The notes beneath the pieces were generated by a model. That model had not been told where the DNA came from, made no database searches, and saw only the letters and a list, made by a program, of their open reading frames with translations. The position numbers and the translations under genes were made by a program. Source: Betaproteobacteria bacterium (GTDB taxonomy: Bacteria; Pseudomonadota; Gammaproteobacteria; Burkholderiales; SG8-41). Taken from it: DNA of 13,021 nucleotides. This document shows, in pieces, positions 1 through 6,277 of this stretch; position 1 is the stretch's first letter; every line of letters begins with the position of its first letter. Location of the stretch: the NCBI GenBank assembly GCA_021414185.1, contig JAIOOZ010000409.1, positions 1 to 13,021 on the forward strand, given 5' to 3'.

Positions 1-16
1 TGGCACGCGCATACAT
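1..16 (-). CDS. Start of a minus-strand gene truncated by the window edge
   Basis: Reading leftward from 16, an ATG opens M-Y-A-R-A before the sequence ends. On the minus strand it is preceded by a purine-rich GGAGAAGGAGACC (complement of 21-33), with AGGAG seven bases from the ATG, a good ribosome binding site. Only five residues are visible, so the product cannot be guessed. The gene would be divergent from the heptad-repeat gene at 338 and may share the regulatory stretch between them. The call rests only on the Shine-Dalgarno/ATG pair. Confidence 0.42.
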
Positions 17-164
17 GATCGGTCTCCTTCTCCATAATCCGGGACTGCACAGGCGCCGGCGGTTCGTGCCTTTGCTTGACTACATTCAACGCATGGCGTC
101 TGTGTATGTGTACCCGTGCAGCCATGATTGACCCGCGCGCGCGAAAATTCCACTGGAGAAAAGT

Positions 165-205
165 AACATTTTGTTGCCACGGCCAGTTCGTAACAATTCG
201 TTACA
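165..205. promoter_or_regulatory. Inverted GTAAC repeat and RstA/OmpR-like sites
   Basis: GTAAC-AATTC-GTTAC at 190-204 is a perfect 5-bp inverted repeat with a 5-bp centre. Overlapping it, AACAATTCGTTACA (192-205) differs at two positions from the enterobacterial RstA box TACATNTNGTTACA. AACATTTTGTTGCC (165-178), 27 bp upstream, is a weaker relative with three mismatches. The match to an OmpR-class response-regulator site is an inference from a remembered consensus in a distant bacterial class, so the regulator's identity is open. Confidence 0.35.
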
Positions 206-217
206 TTCGGGCCCGGG

Positions 218-253
218 TGTAAGCATGTGTAAGCGGGGGTAATTCAATGTAAA
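218..253 (+). promoter_or_regulatory. Four GTAA boxes in 10-bp phase (CpxR-like)
   Basis: GTAAG (219), GTAAG (229), GTAAT (239) and GTAAA (249) occur with exactly five bases between neighbours, so all four fall on one face of the helix; three of them are TGTAA. The layout matches the CpxR-type box, GTAAA-N5-GTAAA, used by OmpR-family response regulators that bind direct repeats. It lies about 85-120 bp upstream of the start codon of a predicted secreted protein, a plausible place for an envelope-stress activator. The regulator itself is not in the window. Confidence 0.5.
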
Positions 254-337
254 ACCGCGGGAGCCCGGGCGGCAGCGGACGTAACGTTGCGGCACTGGTG
301 ATGGCATGTGCCGCACCGTAGACCCAAGGAGATTTCC

Positions 338-1309
338 ATGTTCCAGAAAACTTTGCTCGCTTTGGCAGTGAGTGCGGCATGCGCGCTGGCGGCACCCGTC
401 GCCTTTGCCCAGGACGCAACGACATTCTCGAGAGACTACCGCAGCAACGGCGGCGAACTTCGCAACGACCGCGCCGAGATCCGCAACGACAACCGCGAAA
501 TCCACAGCGACCGTCGCGAAATCCGCCGCGACATCGCAGAAATCCGCCACGACAACCGCGAAATCGCGGGCGACCGCCGTGAACTGGCGGGTGACTACCG
601 TGACCTTCAGCAGGACCAGCGCCAGTTGCGCGCCGCTCAGCAAAGGGGCGACTGGGGCCGTGTTGCACAGGAACGCGCCGAAATAAGGGGCGACTACGCA
701 GAAATCAACCGCGACCGCCGCGAACTCGGCCGCGACATTGCAGAACGCAACCGCGACGTGCGCGAACTGCGCCACGACCAGCGCGATCTGCGCGGCGACC
801 GCCATGACCGCCGTGCCGACTTCCGCGATTTCCGCAACGACCGGCGCGACTTCCGTGGCGATAACCACGGCGACTTCCGCAACGGCCGCGGCAATTGGCA
901 GGACAACCGCTTCGCGGACCGCGGCGACCACCGTGGCGGGTTCGGCGGCGGGCAGTGGAATCACGGCTCGTCCAACAACGGCGGACAGTCGAACAATGGC
1001 AGCTCCAACGGCGGTCAATGGAACCACGGCGGCAACCATGGCGGCACGCCCACCGGCGGCACTACCACTGGCGGTACCACGACCGGCGGAACCACGACGG
1101 GCGGCACGACGACCGGCGGCAACACGCACGGTTCGTGGGGCGGCACGCGTCCGACCCAGGGCACCCCGTCCACCACGGGCACTTCGGCCGGCACGCCGCG
1201 CACCCGCGGCACGTTCGGCGGCGCGCAGCCGTCACGCAGCATGCAAACCACCAACGTCGCGATGGCCAGCAGGAGCGGCGCAGCGGGTGGTCGTGGCGGA
1301 CGTCGCTAG
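338..1309 (+). CDS. Secreted charged heptad-repeat protein, unknown function
   Basis: A 323-residue protein. The ATG at 338 is preceded by AAGGAGATTTCC and opens a clear Sec signal peptide (hydrophobic residues 5-22, likely cut after AFA at 22-24). A GTG ten codons upstream also fits the frame but would bury the signal peptide. Residues 40-102 and 115-177 each contain nine tandem 7-residue units close to E-(I/L)-R-x-D-x-R, separated by a 12-residue break around Gly104-Trp106. From 178 the protein becomes Gly/Asn/His-rich, then has four GGTTT units (240-259) and a Thr/Gly/Arg-rich tail. The charged part is probably a long helix or coiled coil, but with one hydrophobic residue per heptad it is not a textbook leucine-type coil. 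It should be periplasmic or surface-exposed. No known family is recognised. It is monocistronic, with a terminator 41 bp after the stop, and phased GTAA boxes upstream suggest envelope-stress control. Confidence 0.85.
   Translation: MFQKTLLALAVSAACALAAPVAFAQDATTFSRDYRSNGGELRNDRAEIRNDNREIHSDRREIRRDIAEIRHDNREIAGDRRELAGDYRDLQQDQRQLRAAQQRGDWGRVAQERAEIRGDYAEINRDRRELGRDIAERNRDVRELRHDQRDLRGDRHDRRADFRDFRNDRRDFRGDNHGDFRNGRGNWQDNRFADRGDHRGGFGGGQWNHGSSNNGGQSNNGSSNGGQWNHGGNHGGTPTGGTTTGGTTTGGTTTGGTTTGGNTHGSWGGTRPTQGTPSTTGTSAGTPRTRGTFGGAQPSRSMQTTNVAMASRSGAAGGRGGRR
455..643 (+). repeat. First block of nine 21-bp/7-aa repeats
   Basis: Nine in-frame 21-bp units encode residues 40-102 of the secreted protein. 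Units such as EIRNDNR, EIHSDRR and EIRRDIA keep an acidic residue at position 1 (Gln in the last), Ile/Leu at 2 and Asp at 5 in eight of nine. The DNA keeps a CGCGAAATC-like core, so slippage or unequal recombination could change copy number. Confidence 0.75.
680..868 (+). repeat. Second block of nine 21-bp/7-aa repeats
   Basis: Nine in-frame units encode residues 115-177. The first units keep Ile/Leu at position 2, while the last four drift to DLRGDRH, DRRADFR, DFRNDRR and DFRGDNH. Asp is at position 5 in all nine. The heptad register is shifted by two residues relative to the first block, consistent with a hinge between two arms. Confidence 0.7.
1055..1129 (+). repeat. 15-bp GGTTT-coding tandem repeat
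   Basis: Four 15-bp units encode Gly-Gly-Thr-Thr-Thr (residues 240-259), followed by one diverged unit, Gly-Gly-Asn-Thr-His. Third codon positions vary between units (ACT/ACC/ACG, GGC/GGT/GGA), so selection at the protein level is more likely than very recent DNA expansion. It forms a flexible linker in the C-terminal tail. Confidence 0.75.
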
Positions 1310-1350
1310 GACTCGCCGGTTACTCTTTCATCCCAGCAGTACCTTTGCAC

Positions 1351-1379
1351 TCCCCCGGCTCACGCCGGGGGATTTTTTT
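1351..1379 (+). terminator. Rho-independent terminator after the heptad-repeat gene
   Basis: A perfect 9-bp GC-rich stem (TCCCCCGGC at 1351-1359 with GCCGGGGGA at 1364-1372) closes a TCAC tetraloop and is followed directly by seven T (1373-1379). It sits 41 bp past the stop codon at 1309 and separates this gene from the metallopeptidase gene. Confidence 0.92.
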
Positions 1380-1489
1380 GTACGGCTCGAAACGTGATCG
1401 ACGGCACCGCTGGTTGACCGTCATAGCGGCGTCCGCGCACGCCCAATTGTTTGGGGCGGTATCGCACATACCTCGCAACCGGGCCGGTC

Positions 1490-1495
1490 TATACT
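1490..1495 (+). promoter_or_regulatory. Possible -10 box of the metallopeptidase gene
   Basis: TATACT matches the sigma-70 -10 consensus at five of six positions and ends 29 bp before the ATG at 1525. No good -35 hexamer lies 16-18 bp upstream, so the promoter is either weak or misplaced. An own promoter is expected because a terminator lies upstream at 1351. Confidence 0.35.
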
Positions 1496-1524
1496 GAAGA
1501 CTCCTCGACGATTGAGTATTCACC

Positions 1525-2394
1525 ATGCGCCTAGATGACGAACGCCAAAGCAGCAACGTAGAAGACATGCGCGGCAGAAGCGGCGGAATTGGGGCCGGCG
1601 GCCTGAGTCTGGGCGCCGTCGTTCTCGCACTGGCCGGCTCGCTTTTCTTCGGTATCGATCCCGGCGTCATACTCGGCTTGCTGCAGGGCAATCCGACGGT
1701 TGCGCAGGCGCCGGTATCCGAGTCGGGACAGCCTCCGCAAAACCCGCCCACCGACCCAAAAGGCGTTCTCGTATCCCGCGTGCTGGCATCCACCGAAGAC
1801 GCGTGGACCGGCATATTCAGCGCCGCCGGCAGCCGCTATCAGCCGCCCAAGCTTGTCCTCTTCACAGGGTCTTTTCCAACTGCGTGCGGCGCAGGCCAGG
1901 CTGCCGCAGGCCCGTTCTATTGCCCGGGCGACCGCAAGGTCTACATAGATTTGCGGTTTTACGAACTGATGCGTGACCGCTTCAAGGTGTCAGGCGATTT
2001 CGCGCAGGCCTACGTGATCGCGCACGAAGTCGGCCATCACGTGCAAAACCTCCTGGGCATTACCGATCAGATGGACTCGCGGCGCGGCCGCGTGTCGCCC
2101 GAAGCCTATAACGCGTTGTCGGTGCGGCTCGAACTGCAGGCCGACTGCTTCGCCGGCGTGTGGGCCAACCACACCGAGCAAAGCAAACACTTCCTCGATC
2201 CCGGCGACGTCGACGGTGCGCTCAAAGCCGCCACCGCGATCGGCGACGATACGCTGCAGCAGCAGACGCAGGGCCGCGTGGTACCCGATTCGTTCACGCA
2301 CGGCACGTCGGCGCAACGCGTGCGCTGGCTGCGCCAGGGACTCGAAACCGGCGACGTGAAATCCTGCGATACGTTTAAAGCGCGGGAACTGTAA
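1525..2394 (+). CDS. ypfJ: YpfJ-type neutral zinc metallopeptidase
   Basis: A 289-residue protein of the putative neutral zinc metallopeptidase family (YpfJ, Pfam Zn_peptidase). The N-terminus is short, charged and cytoplasmic, with family-typical acidic/Arg residues and a Gly-rich run, followed by a membrane segment at about 27-52 and a Pro/Gln-rich linker (60-80). The catalytic part carries HEVGH (His167, Glu168, His171) within AYVIAHEVGHHVQNLLG and a second motif, ELQADCFAGVWANH (203-216), whose Glu/Asp probably supply a further ligand; THGTSAQR (258-265) is also typical. Length is normal for the family. The physiological substrate of YpfJ proteins is not established. The Shine-Dalgarno is weak (GAG about 9 bp before ATG). 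The gene converges on the minus-strand cluster, with only 15 bp between stop codons. Confidence 0.9.
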   Translation: MRLDDERQSSNVEDMRGRSGGIGAGGLSLGAVVLALAGSLFFGIDPGVILGLLQGNPTVAQAPVSESGQPPQNPPTDPKGVLVSRVLASTEDAWTGIFSAAGSRYQPPKLVLFTGSFPTACGAGQAAAGPFYCPGDRKVYIDLRFYELMRDRFKVSGDFAQAYVIAHEVGHHVQNLLGITDQMDSRRGRVSPEAYNALSVRLELQADCFAGVWANHTEQSKHFLDPGDVDGALKAATAIGDDTLQQQTQGRVVPDSFTHGTSAQRVRWLRQGLETGDVKSCDTFKAREL

Positions 2395-2409
2395 ATCCCG
2401 GCGTCCGCA

Positions 2410-3177
2410 CTAGCCGCCTTCACCCGGCAATACGCGGTACTTTTCCGGCACCGGCCCGAGGACCTGCAGGTCGAGAAAATTGGGCAACGCGAGCGGCGGC
2501 CAGTTGGTCTCGACCTCGCGTTCGCTGACCGGAAAATACGTTTCGCGTTTTCCCAGTGGATAGTCCGCGCACGCAGCACCCGCAAAGCGCGCGTAGAAGC
2601 GTTTGATTTCAGGATCGGAGCGCCACTCGGCCGGCCGCACGCTGCCCTTGTTCCACGGTTTGCGGTTCTCGTAAATCGCGCGCTGGCGATAAATACGCAA
2701 TTCGAGCACGACCCCGCGATCGGTTTGCGCGAGACGCTCGGCGTCTTCTTTCCAGCCGGCGCGCGGCACGGCCCACGTCACCTTGGCGATCTGCGCCTGC
2801 CAGCGTTCGATGGCTGCCGGCAGCGCTTTGACCGGCGGCGCGCATCCTGCGATGTCTGCATCGATGACGCGGCCGATATGGGCCGGCGATGGCGTGCTGA
2901 AGTACAACGTGACTGCCGCGATCACGATGCCCGCCACGAGCAGGACGCCGTTGCGGGCATTGCCCGACAGTGGCAGCAGGCATGCCGCCGCGCCGAGCAC
3001 CAGCCCCGCGGCGAAGCTGGCCGGGCCAGCAATAAAAATCCCCAGCAGCGGCCCCTGGTTGGCATCGGGCGACAGCGCGATCGGCCCGAAAAAGCCGCAG
3101 CCGAAACCGACGGCGCCCAGCACGACTGCCCATAGCAGCGCGGTTTTGAAAATAGCGGGACGCGGCGCGGCTTCCAT
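2410..3177 (-). CDS. Membrane protein of unknown function
   Basis: A 255-residue protein not recognised as a named family. The first ~95 residues hold three hydrophobic segments (about 10-30, 43-68 and 76-93), the first two rich in Gly/Ala. The rest is a soluble domain of about 155 residues with Trp, Arg and two well-separated Cys (GCAPP near 111, GAACADYP near 201), plus RETYFPVSEREVETNWPPL near the C-terminus. It is the last gene of the minus-strand run, 22 bp after the stop of the upstream Bug receptor gene, so probably co-transcribed. It does not resemble TctA or TctB (too few helices for TctA; the large soluble tail does not fit TctB). No good Shine-Dalgarno precedes the ATG, which suggests coupling to the upstream gene. 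Confidence 0.7.
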   Translation of the reverse strand: MEAAPRPAIFKTALLWAVVLGAVGFGCGFFGPIALSPDANQGPLLGIFIAGPASFAAGLVLGAAACLLPLSGNARNGVLLVAGIVIAAVTLYFSTPSPAHIGRVIDADIAGCAPPVKALPAAIERWQAQIAKVTWAVPRAGWKEDAERLAQTDRGVVLELRIYRQRAIYENRKPWNKGSVRPAEWRSDPEIKRFYARFAGAACADYPLGKRETYFPVSEREVETNWPPLALPNFLDLQVLGPVPEKYRVLPGEGG

Positions 3178-3199
3178 CAGTCAGTCCGGATTCGCAATG

Positions 3200-4177
3200 C
3201 TAAAGCTTGATGTCGGCCGCGCGCACCACCGTGCGCCACTTGGGGATTTCCGCGCGCAGGTGGTCGGCGAGTTTTTGCGGCGGCCCGCCGACGACGTCGG
3301 CGCCGAGCGCCGCGATGCGCGTCAATGCGTCCGGCTGCACAAGAGCGCGAGCGAGCTCGGCGTTGAGCTTGGCGATCAGCGCGTCGGGTGTCCGCGCCGG
3401 CGCGAGTATGCCCCACCAGGTACTGGCCTCGAAACCGGGGATGGCGGCCTCGGCCACTGTCGGCACTTCAGGCATGATGACCGAGCGTTTGTCTCCGGAC
3501 ACCGCGAGCGCGCGCAGCTTGCCTGACTTGACGTGTGCAATCGACGCCGCCGGGTTGGCGAACAGCATGTGCACCTGGCCGCCCATCAACTCGGTGATGG
3601 CCGGCCCGGCCCCTTTGTACGGCACGTGCACCATCTTGACCCCGGCCTGCAGACAAAAAAGTTCGGCCGCCAGATGGGAGGATGTCGCCACGCTGGACGA
3701 CGCAAACAGCAACTGTCCTGGTTTGGCTTTGGCGAGCGCGATGAGCTCTTTCGTCGATTCAGCGGCGACGCCGGGATGCACGAGCAGGATGTTCATCGAT
3801 GTCGTCATCAGCGACACCGGCGCGTAGCTCCTGATCGGGTCATATGCGACCTTGGTAATGTCGGGCAGCACCGTGAGATTGGTGCTTCCCAGCAGCAGCG
3901 TATAACCGTCTGGGTCGGCGCGCGCCACCGTCTCGAATGCGATCGCGCCGCCGGCGCCGGGACGGTTGTCGACGATGACCGGCCGCGACCAAGCCTCGCT
4001 CAGACGCTGCGCGCCTATGCGCCCCATGATGTCGTTGCCGCCGCCGGGCGGCGACGGCACGATAATGCGGATGGGCCGCGACGGATAATTGTCGGCCACG
4101 GACTGCGCGGCGTGCGCCAGCGCAGGCAATGCGCAAGCAATGACTACTGCCATGCCGCCGAAATTGCGTACGTTCAT
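3200..4177 (-). CDS. Bug/TctC-family periplasmic solute receptor
   Basis: A 325-residue extracytoplasmic receptor of the tripartite tricarboxylate transporter (Bug) family; relatives bind small carboxylates, amides or aromatic acids. The ATG at 4177 follows AAGGAA by about 7 bp and opens a signal peptide cut near AHA (residues 21-23); in-frame starts further upstream would bury it and overlap the preceding gene. Family landmarks are YPSRPIRIIVPSPPGGGND (31-49; the PPGG loop contacts the ligand carboxylate), VIVDNRPGAGG, DPDGYTLL, VPYKGAGPA and GGQVHMLFA. It lies 28 bp after the aminotransferase gene and 22 bp before the unknown membrane protein gene. No TctA/TctB genes are nearby, so it is an orphan receptor here, serving either a distant transporter or a sensing role. 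The ligand is unknown, probably a substrate of the neighbouring enzymes. Confidence 0.92.
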   Translation of the reverse strand: MNVRNFGGMAVVIACALPALAHAAQSVADNYPSRPIRIIVPSPPGGGNDIMGRIGAQRLSEAWSRPVIVDNRPGAGGAIAFETVARADPDGYTLLLGSTNLTVLPDITKVAYDPIRSYAPVSLMTTSMNILLVHPGVAAESTKELIALAKAKPGQLLFASSSVATSSHLAAELFCLQAGVKMVHVPYKGAGPAITELMGGQVHMLFANPAASIAHVKSGKLRALAVSGDKRSVIMPEVPTVAEAAIPGFEASTWWGILAPARTPDALIAKLNAELARALVQPDALTRIAALGADVVGGPPQKLADHLRAEIPKWRTVVRAADIKL

Positions 4178-4205
4178 CGCGCGTTCCTTTGTGAGTTTGG
4201 TCCGG

Positions 4206-5381
4206 TCAGGCGGCCGCGGTTTTTTGTTCGCTGCGCGCCAGCACGCGTGCGCACGCATCCACGCCGGCCTGCGCTTGTTTCGCATCCATGCCGAGTTCTG
4301 CCAGTGCGCGCGCCAGCGCTTTGACACCGCGCTGAAGCATGTCGGGCCGCACCGGGCCCATGTGGCCGATGCGGATCGCGGATTCTTTCAGCGTATCCTG
4401 CCCCGCGGACAGCCTGACGTTGTCGTTCTTCAGCGCGCGCTGCACGACATCGCCCGCCTTGATGCCCGGCGGCAGCAGCATGGCAGACACGGTGTGCGAA
4501 CGGTACTGCGGTTCTTTTGCCACCAGCTCGCAACCGGCCGCGTGCACGAATGCGTGGAATGCTTCGGCGAGCAGCACGTGGCGCGCATAAACGTTAGGCA
4601 GACCTTCTGCGTGCATCATGGTCACCGCTTGCGCGAGACTGCGGACCAGCGATTCGGGCGGCGTGCCCATCATGCGCGCCTTGGGCAGCTCCAGCCATTC
4701 GCGCATCTTCACCCAGTTGAAATAATGGCGGTAGTGTTTGCTCGCGCGGATCGCGTCCCACACGCGGTCGCTGGTGGCGATCAACGCGAGCCCCGGCGGG
4801 CACATGAAGCATTTCTGGATGCCCGAGAAGCAGACGTCGAGCTTGCGTTTGGTCATCTCGATCGGCATGCCGGCGGCGGCGGACACCGCATCGACCACTG
4901 TAATCACACCGAAGCGCTCACCCATGCGGCCGATCACGTCGAGATCGTTCATGACACCGGTGCCAGTTTCGCACATCGAGCCGATCAGGCCTTTGATTTC
5001 GGGATGTTGGGTCAGCGTTTCCGCGATGGCTGCCTCGCTCACGGCGTAGCCCCACTCGGGCCCGACCGGATGGACGACGAGTCCGAGATCGCGCGCAATG
5101 CCGGCAAAACGCAAACCGAAACGGCCATTCACCAGCATCGCAACCGCGTCGCCGGGACTGAACAGATTGGTGAGCGATGCTTCCATCGCGCCGCGCCCCG
5201 AGGAGTTCTGCACGAGGATGGGGCCGTCGTTACCGAAGATGGGGCGCAGCCCTTGCAACATCGGTTTGAACACCGCCTGGAATTCCGGTGCATTGTGGTG
5301 CGACATGGGTGCTGCGCCCGCTTCCAGCACTTCACGCGGCACCTGCACCGGGCCGGGCGTCAACAACAGCAGTTCGTTCAT
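4206..5381 (-). CDS. Class V PLP aminotransferase (AGT-like)
   Basis: A 391-residue fold-type I, class V aminotransferase of the alanine-glyoxylate/serine-pyruvate group; members move an amino group from alanine or serine to glyoxylate or another 2-oxo acid in the cytoplasm. Visible marks are LLTPGPVQVP at the N-terminus (6-15), SSGRGAMEAS (60-69; phosphate-binding turn), VVDAVSA with Asp164 (PLP pyridine nitrogen), SGIQKCFMCPPG with Lys190 as the Schiff-base lysine, and IRIGHMG (336-342) with the carboxylate-binding Arg. It is full length. The ATG at 5381 follows AGGAGA by 7 bp. It sits mid-run between the SDR gene (87 bp upstream) and a Bug receptor gene (28 bp downstream). The context suggests amino transfer to or from an intermediate of the cluster's pathway. 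Exact substrates cannot be read; 2-aminoethylphosphonate transaminases are related but less likely. Confidence 0.88.
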   Translation of the reverse strand: MNELLLLTPGPVQVPREVLEAGAAPMSHHNAPEFQAVFKPMLQGLRPIFGNDGPILVQNSSGRGAMEASLTNLFSPGDAVAMLVNGRFGLRFAGIARDLGLVVHPVGPEWGYAVSEAAIAETLTQHPEIKGLIGSMCETGTGVMNDLDVIGRMGERFGVITVVDAVSAAAGMPIEMTKRKLDVCFSGIQKCFMCPPGLALIATSDRVWDAIRASKHYRHYFNWVKMREWLELPKARMMGTPPESLVRSLAQAVTMMHAEGLPNVYARHVLLAEAFHAFVHAAGCELVAKEPQYRSHTVSAMLLPPGIKAGDVVQRALKNDNVRLSAGQDTLKESAIRIGHMGPVRPDMLQRGVKALARALAELGMDAKQAQAGVDACARVLARSEQKTAAA

Positions 5382-5426
5382 GCGATGTCTCCTGCGCGCG
5401 GCGTAGCTTCGCCGGCAATCGGAGGG

Positions 5427-5432
5427 ATTATA
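5427..5432 (-). promoter_or_regulatory. Perfect -10 hexamer, possible internal promoter
   Basis: The minus strand reads TATAAT in the 87-bp gap between the SDR and aminotransferase genes, 45 bp before the aminotransferase start. In DNA this GC-rich a perfect -10 is noteworthy, but no -35-like hexamer stands 16-18 bp upstream and there is no extended TGn. It may be an internal promoter for the last three genes of the run. Confidence 0.3.
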
Positions 5433-5468
5433 TCGGAAGGCCCCGGTGACGCGGCCCGAACATGCCGC

Positions 5469-6224
5469 CTAGAACGCGAAAAAGCGCGCGCCGCCGTCGA
5501 AGGCGATGATGTTGCCCGTGATGTAGCTTGCGCGTGGCGACGCCAGGAACACCGCAAGATCGGCGAGCTCATGCGGCTCGCCCATGCGCTCCATCGGCAC
5601 TTCTTTCTTCGCCCACTCTTTGCGCGCTTCCGCGGTCGGCCAGCGCTTGTCGATCTGCTCGCTGCGCAATTTGCCGGGCTGTATGCAATTGACGGTGACG
5701 CCGTCCTTGGCGACGACTTTCGACAGGCCTTTCGACCATACGTGCACCGCTGCCTTGGCGGCGTGCGCCGCGTTGAGGTTGCGCGGTTCGCGCGTGCCGG
5801 TCAGATTGATCACGCGGCCGTAGCCGTTTTTCTGCATGCCTTCCATCAGGGCTTCGGTCAGTTCGCGCAGACGGAAAAAATTCAGAGTGAGACCTTCCAT
5901 CCATTCCGCTTTGGATGCGTTCAGCGGCAAAGGGCGGCTGCCGCCCGCCGCGTTGGCGAGAATATCCACGCGGCCGAGCGCCTTCAGCGCCTTGACGGCG
6001 ATTTCTTCCGCTGCGTTGTCGGGATACAGATCGGCTTCGATCAGCACCGGCTTCTGGCCGCCTTTCTTCGTTATTTCCACCGCGAGCTCTTCGAGCAGGT
6101 TGATGCGCCGCGCCACCGCAGCCACTTTCACGCCTTCCGCCGCCAGCGCGACCGCAATCGCCCTGCCGAGTCCCTGGCTGGCGCCAGTCACCACCGCAGT
6201 ACGTCCTTTCAGTTCAAGATCCAT
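5469..6224 (-). CDS. Short-chain dehydrogenase-fold protein lacking the catalytic Tyr
   Basis: A 251-residue classical-length SDR. Cofactor features are intact: TGASQGLG (13-20) for the dinucleotide, ARR (38-40) suggesting NADP preference, Asp65 in EADLYP, NAAGG (91-95) and the structural Asn115 of LTLNFF. The usual Ser...Tyr-x3-Lys site is degraded. The segment reads INLTGTREPRNLNAAHAAKAA: Lys157 is present, but the Tyr position (153) is Ala with His154 next to it, and Thr142/Gly143 replace the Ser. IQPGK (181-185) and the C-terminal ITGNIIAFDGG are normal. It may use another acid/base (perhaps His154), or bind rather than reduce its ligand. The ATG at 6224 follows a GGAAGGAAA tract. It lies between a Bug receptor gene (53 bp upstream) and the aminotransferase gene. 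It would probably be annotated as an SDR oxidoreductase; the fold is certain, the activity is not. Confidence 0.87.
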   Translation of the reverse strand: MDLELKGRTAVVTGASQGLGRAIAVALAAEGVKVAAVARRINLLEELAVEITKKGGQKPVLIEADLYPDNAAEEIAVKALKALGRVDILANAAGGSRPLPLNASKAEWMEGLTLNFFRLRELTEALMEGMQKNGYGRVINLTGTREPRNLNAAHAAKAAVHVWSKGLSKVVAKDGVTVNCIQPGKLRSEQIDKRWPTAEARKEWAKKEVPMERMGEPHELADLAVFLASPRASYITGNIIAFDGGARFFAF

Positions 6225-6277
6225 GGTTTTTTCCTTCCTTGCTTCGTCAATTTACAATGGGTTGATGCGGGCGCCGG

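Larger units (their letters stand above)
17..337. other. Divergent intergenic regulatory stretch
   Basis: This 321-bp stretch separates the truncated minus-strand gene from the plus-strand gene at 338. No convincing ORF lies in it. It is less GC-rich than its surroundings between about 150 and 255 and is crowded with GTAA motifs: GTAAC at 163, GTAAC/GTTAC inverted at 190-204, four phased GTAA at 219-252 and GTAAC at 281. A TTGACT hexamer at 76-81 resembles a -35 box, but no matching -10 is obvious. It most likely holds promoters for both flanking genes. Confidence 0.55.

Noticed and set aside
76..104. TTGACT as the -35 of a promoter for the gene at 338
   Set aside because: No -10-like hexamer at 16-18 bp spacing, and it lies more than 230 bp from the start codon.
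86..1129. Long minus-strand ORF (347 codons) opposite the heptad-repeat gene
   Set aside because: Its Val/Ala-rich repeats simply mirror the 21-bp repeats on the plus strand; it has no plausible ribosome site, and the plus-strand frame has a signal peptide, Shine-Dalgarno and terminator.
1055..1129. Tandem 15-bp repeats considered as a CRISPR or mobile-element signature
   Set aside because: Units are adjacent with no spacers, in frame, and encode a Gly/Thr linker.
2395..2409. Terminator between the converging metallopeptidase and membrane-protein genes
   Set aside because: The 15-bp gap has no inverted repeat or T run; any terminator must lie inside one of the coding regions or be Rho-dependent.
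4178..4327. N-terminal extension of the Bug gene starting inside the aminotransferase gene
   Set aside because: A signal peptide begins exactly at ATG 4177, which has its own AAGGAA site; the extension is charged and non-homologous.
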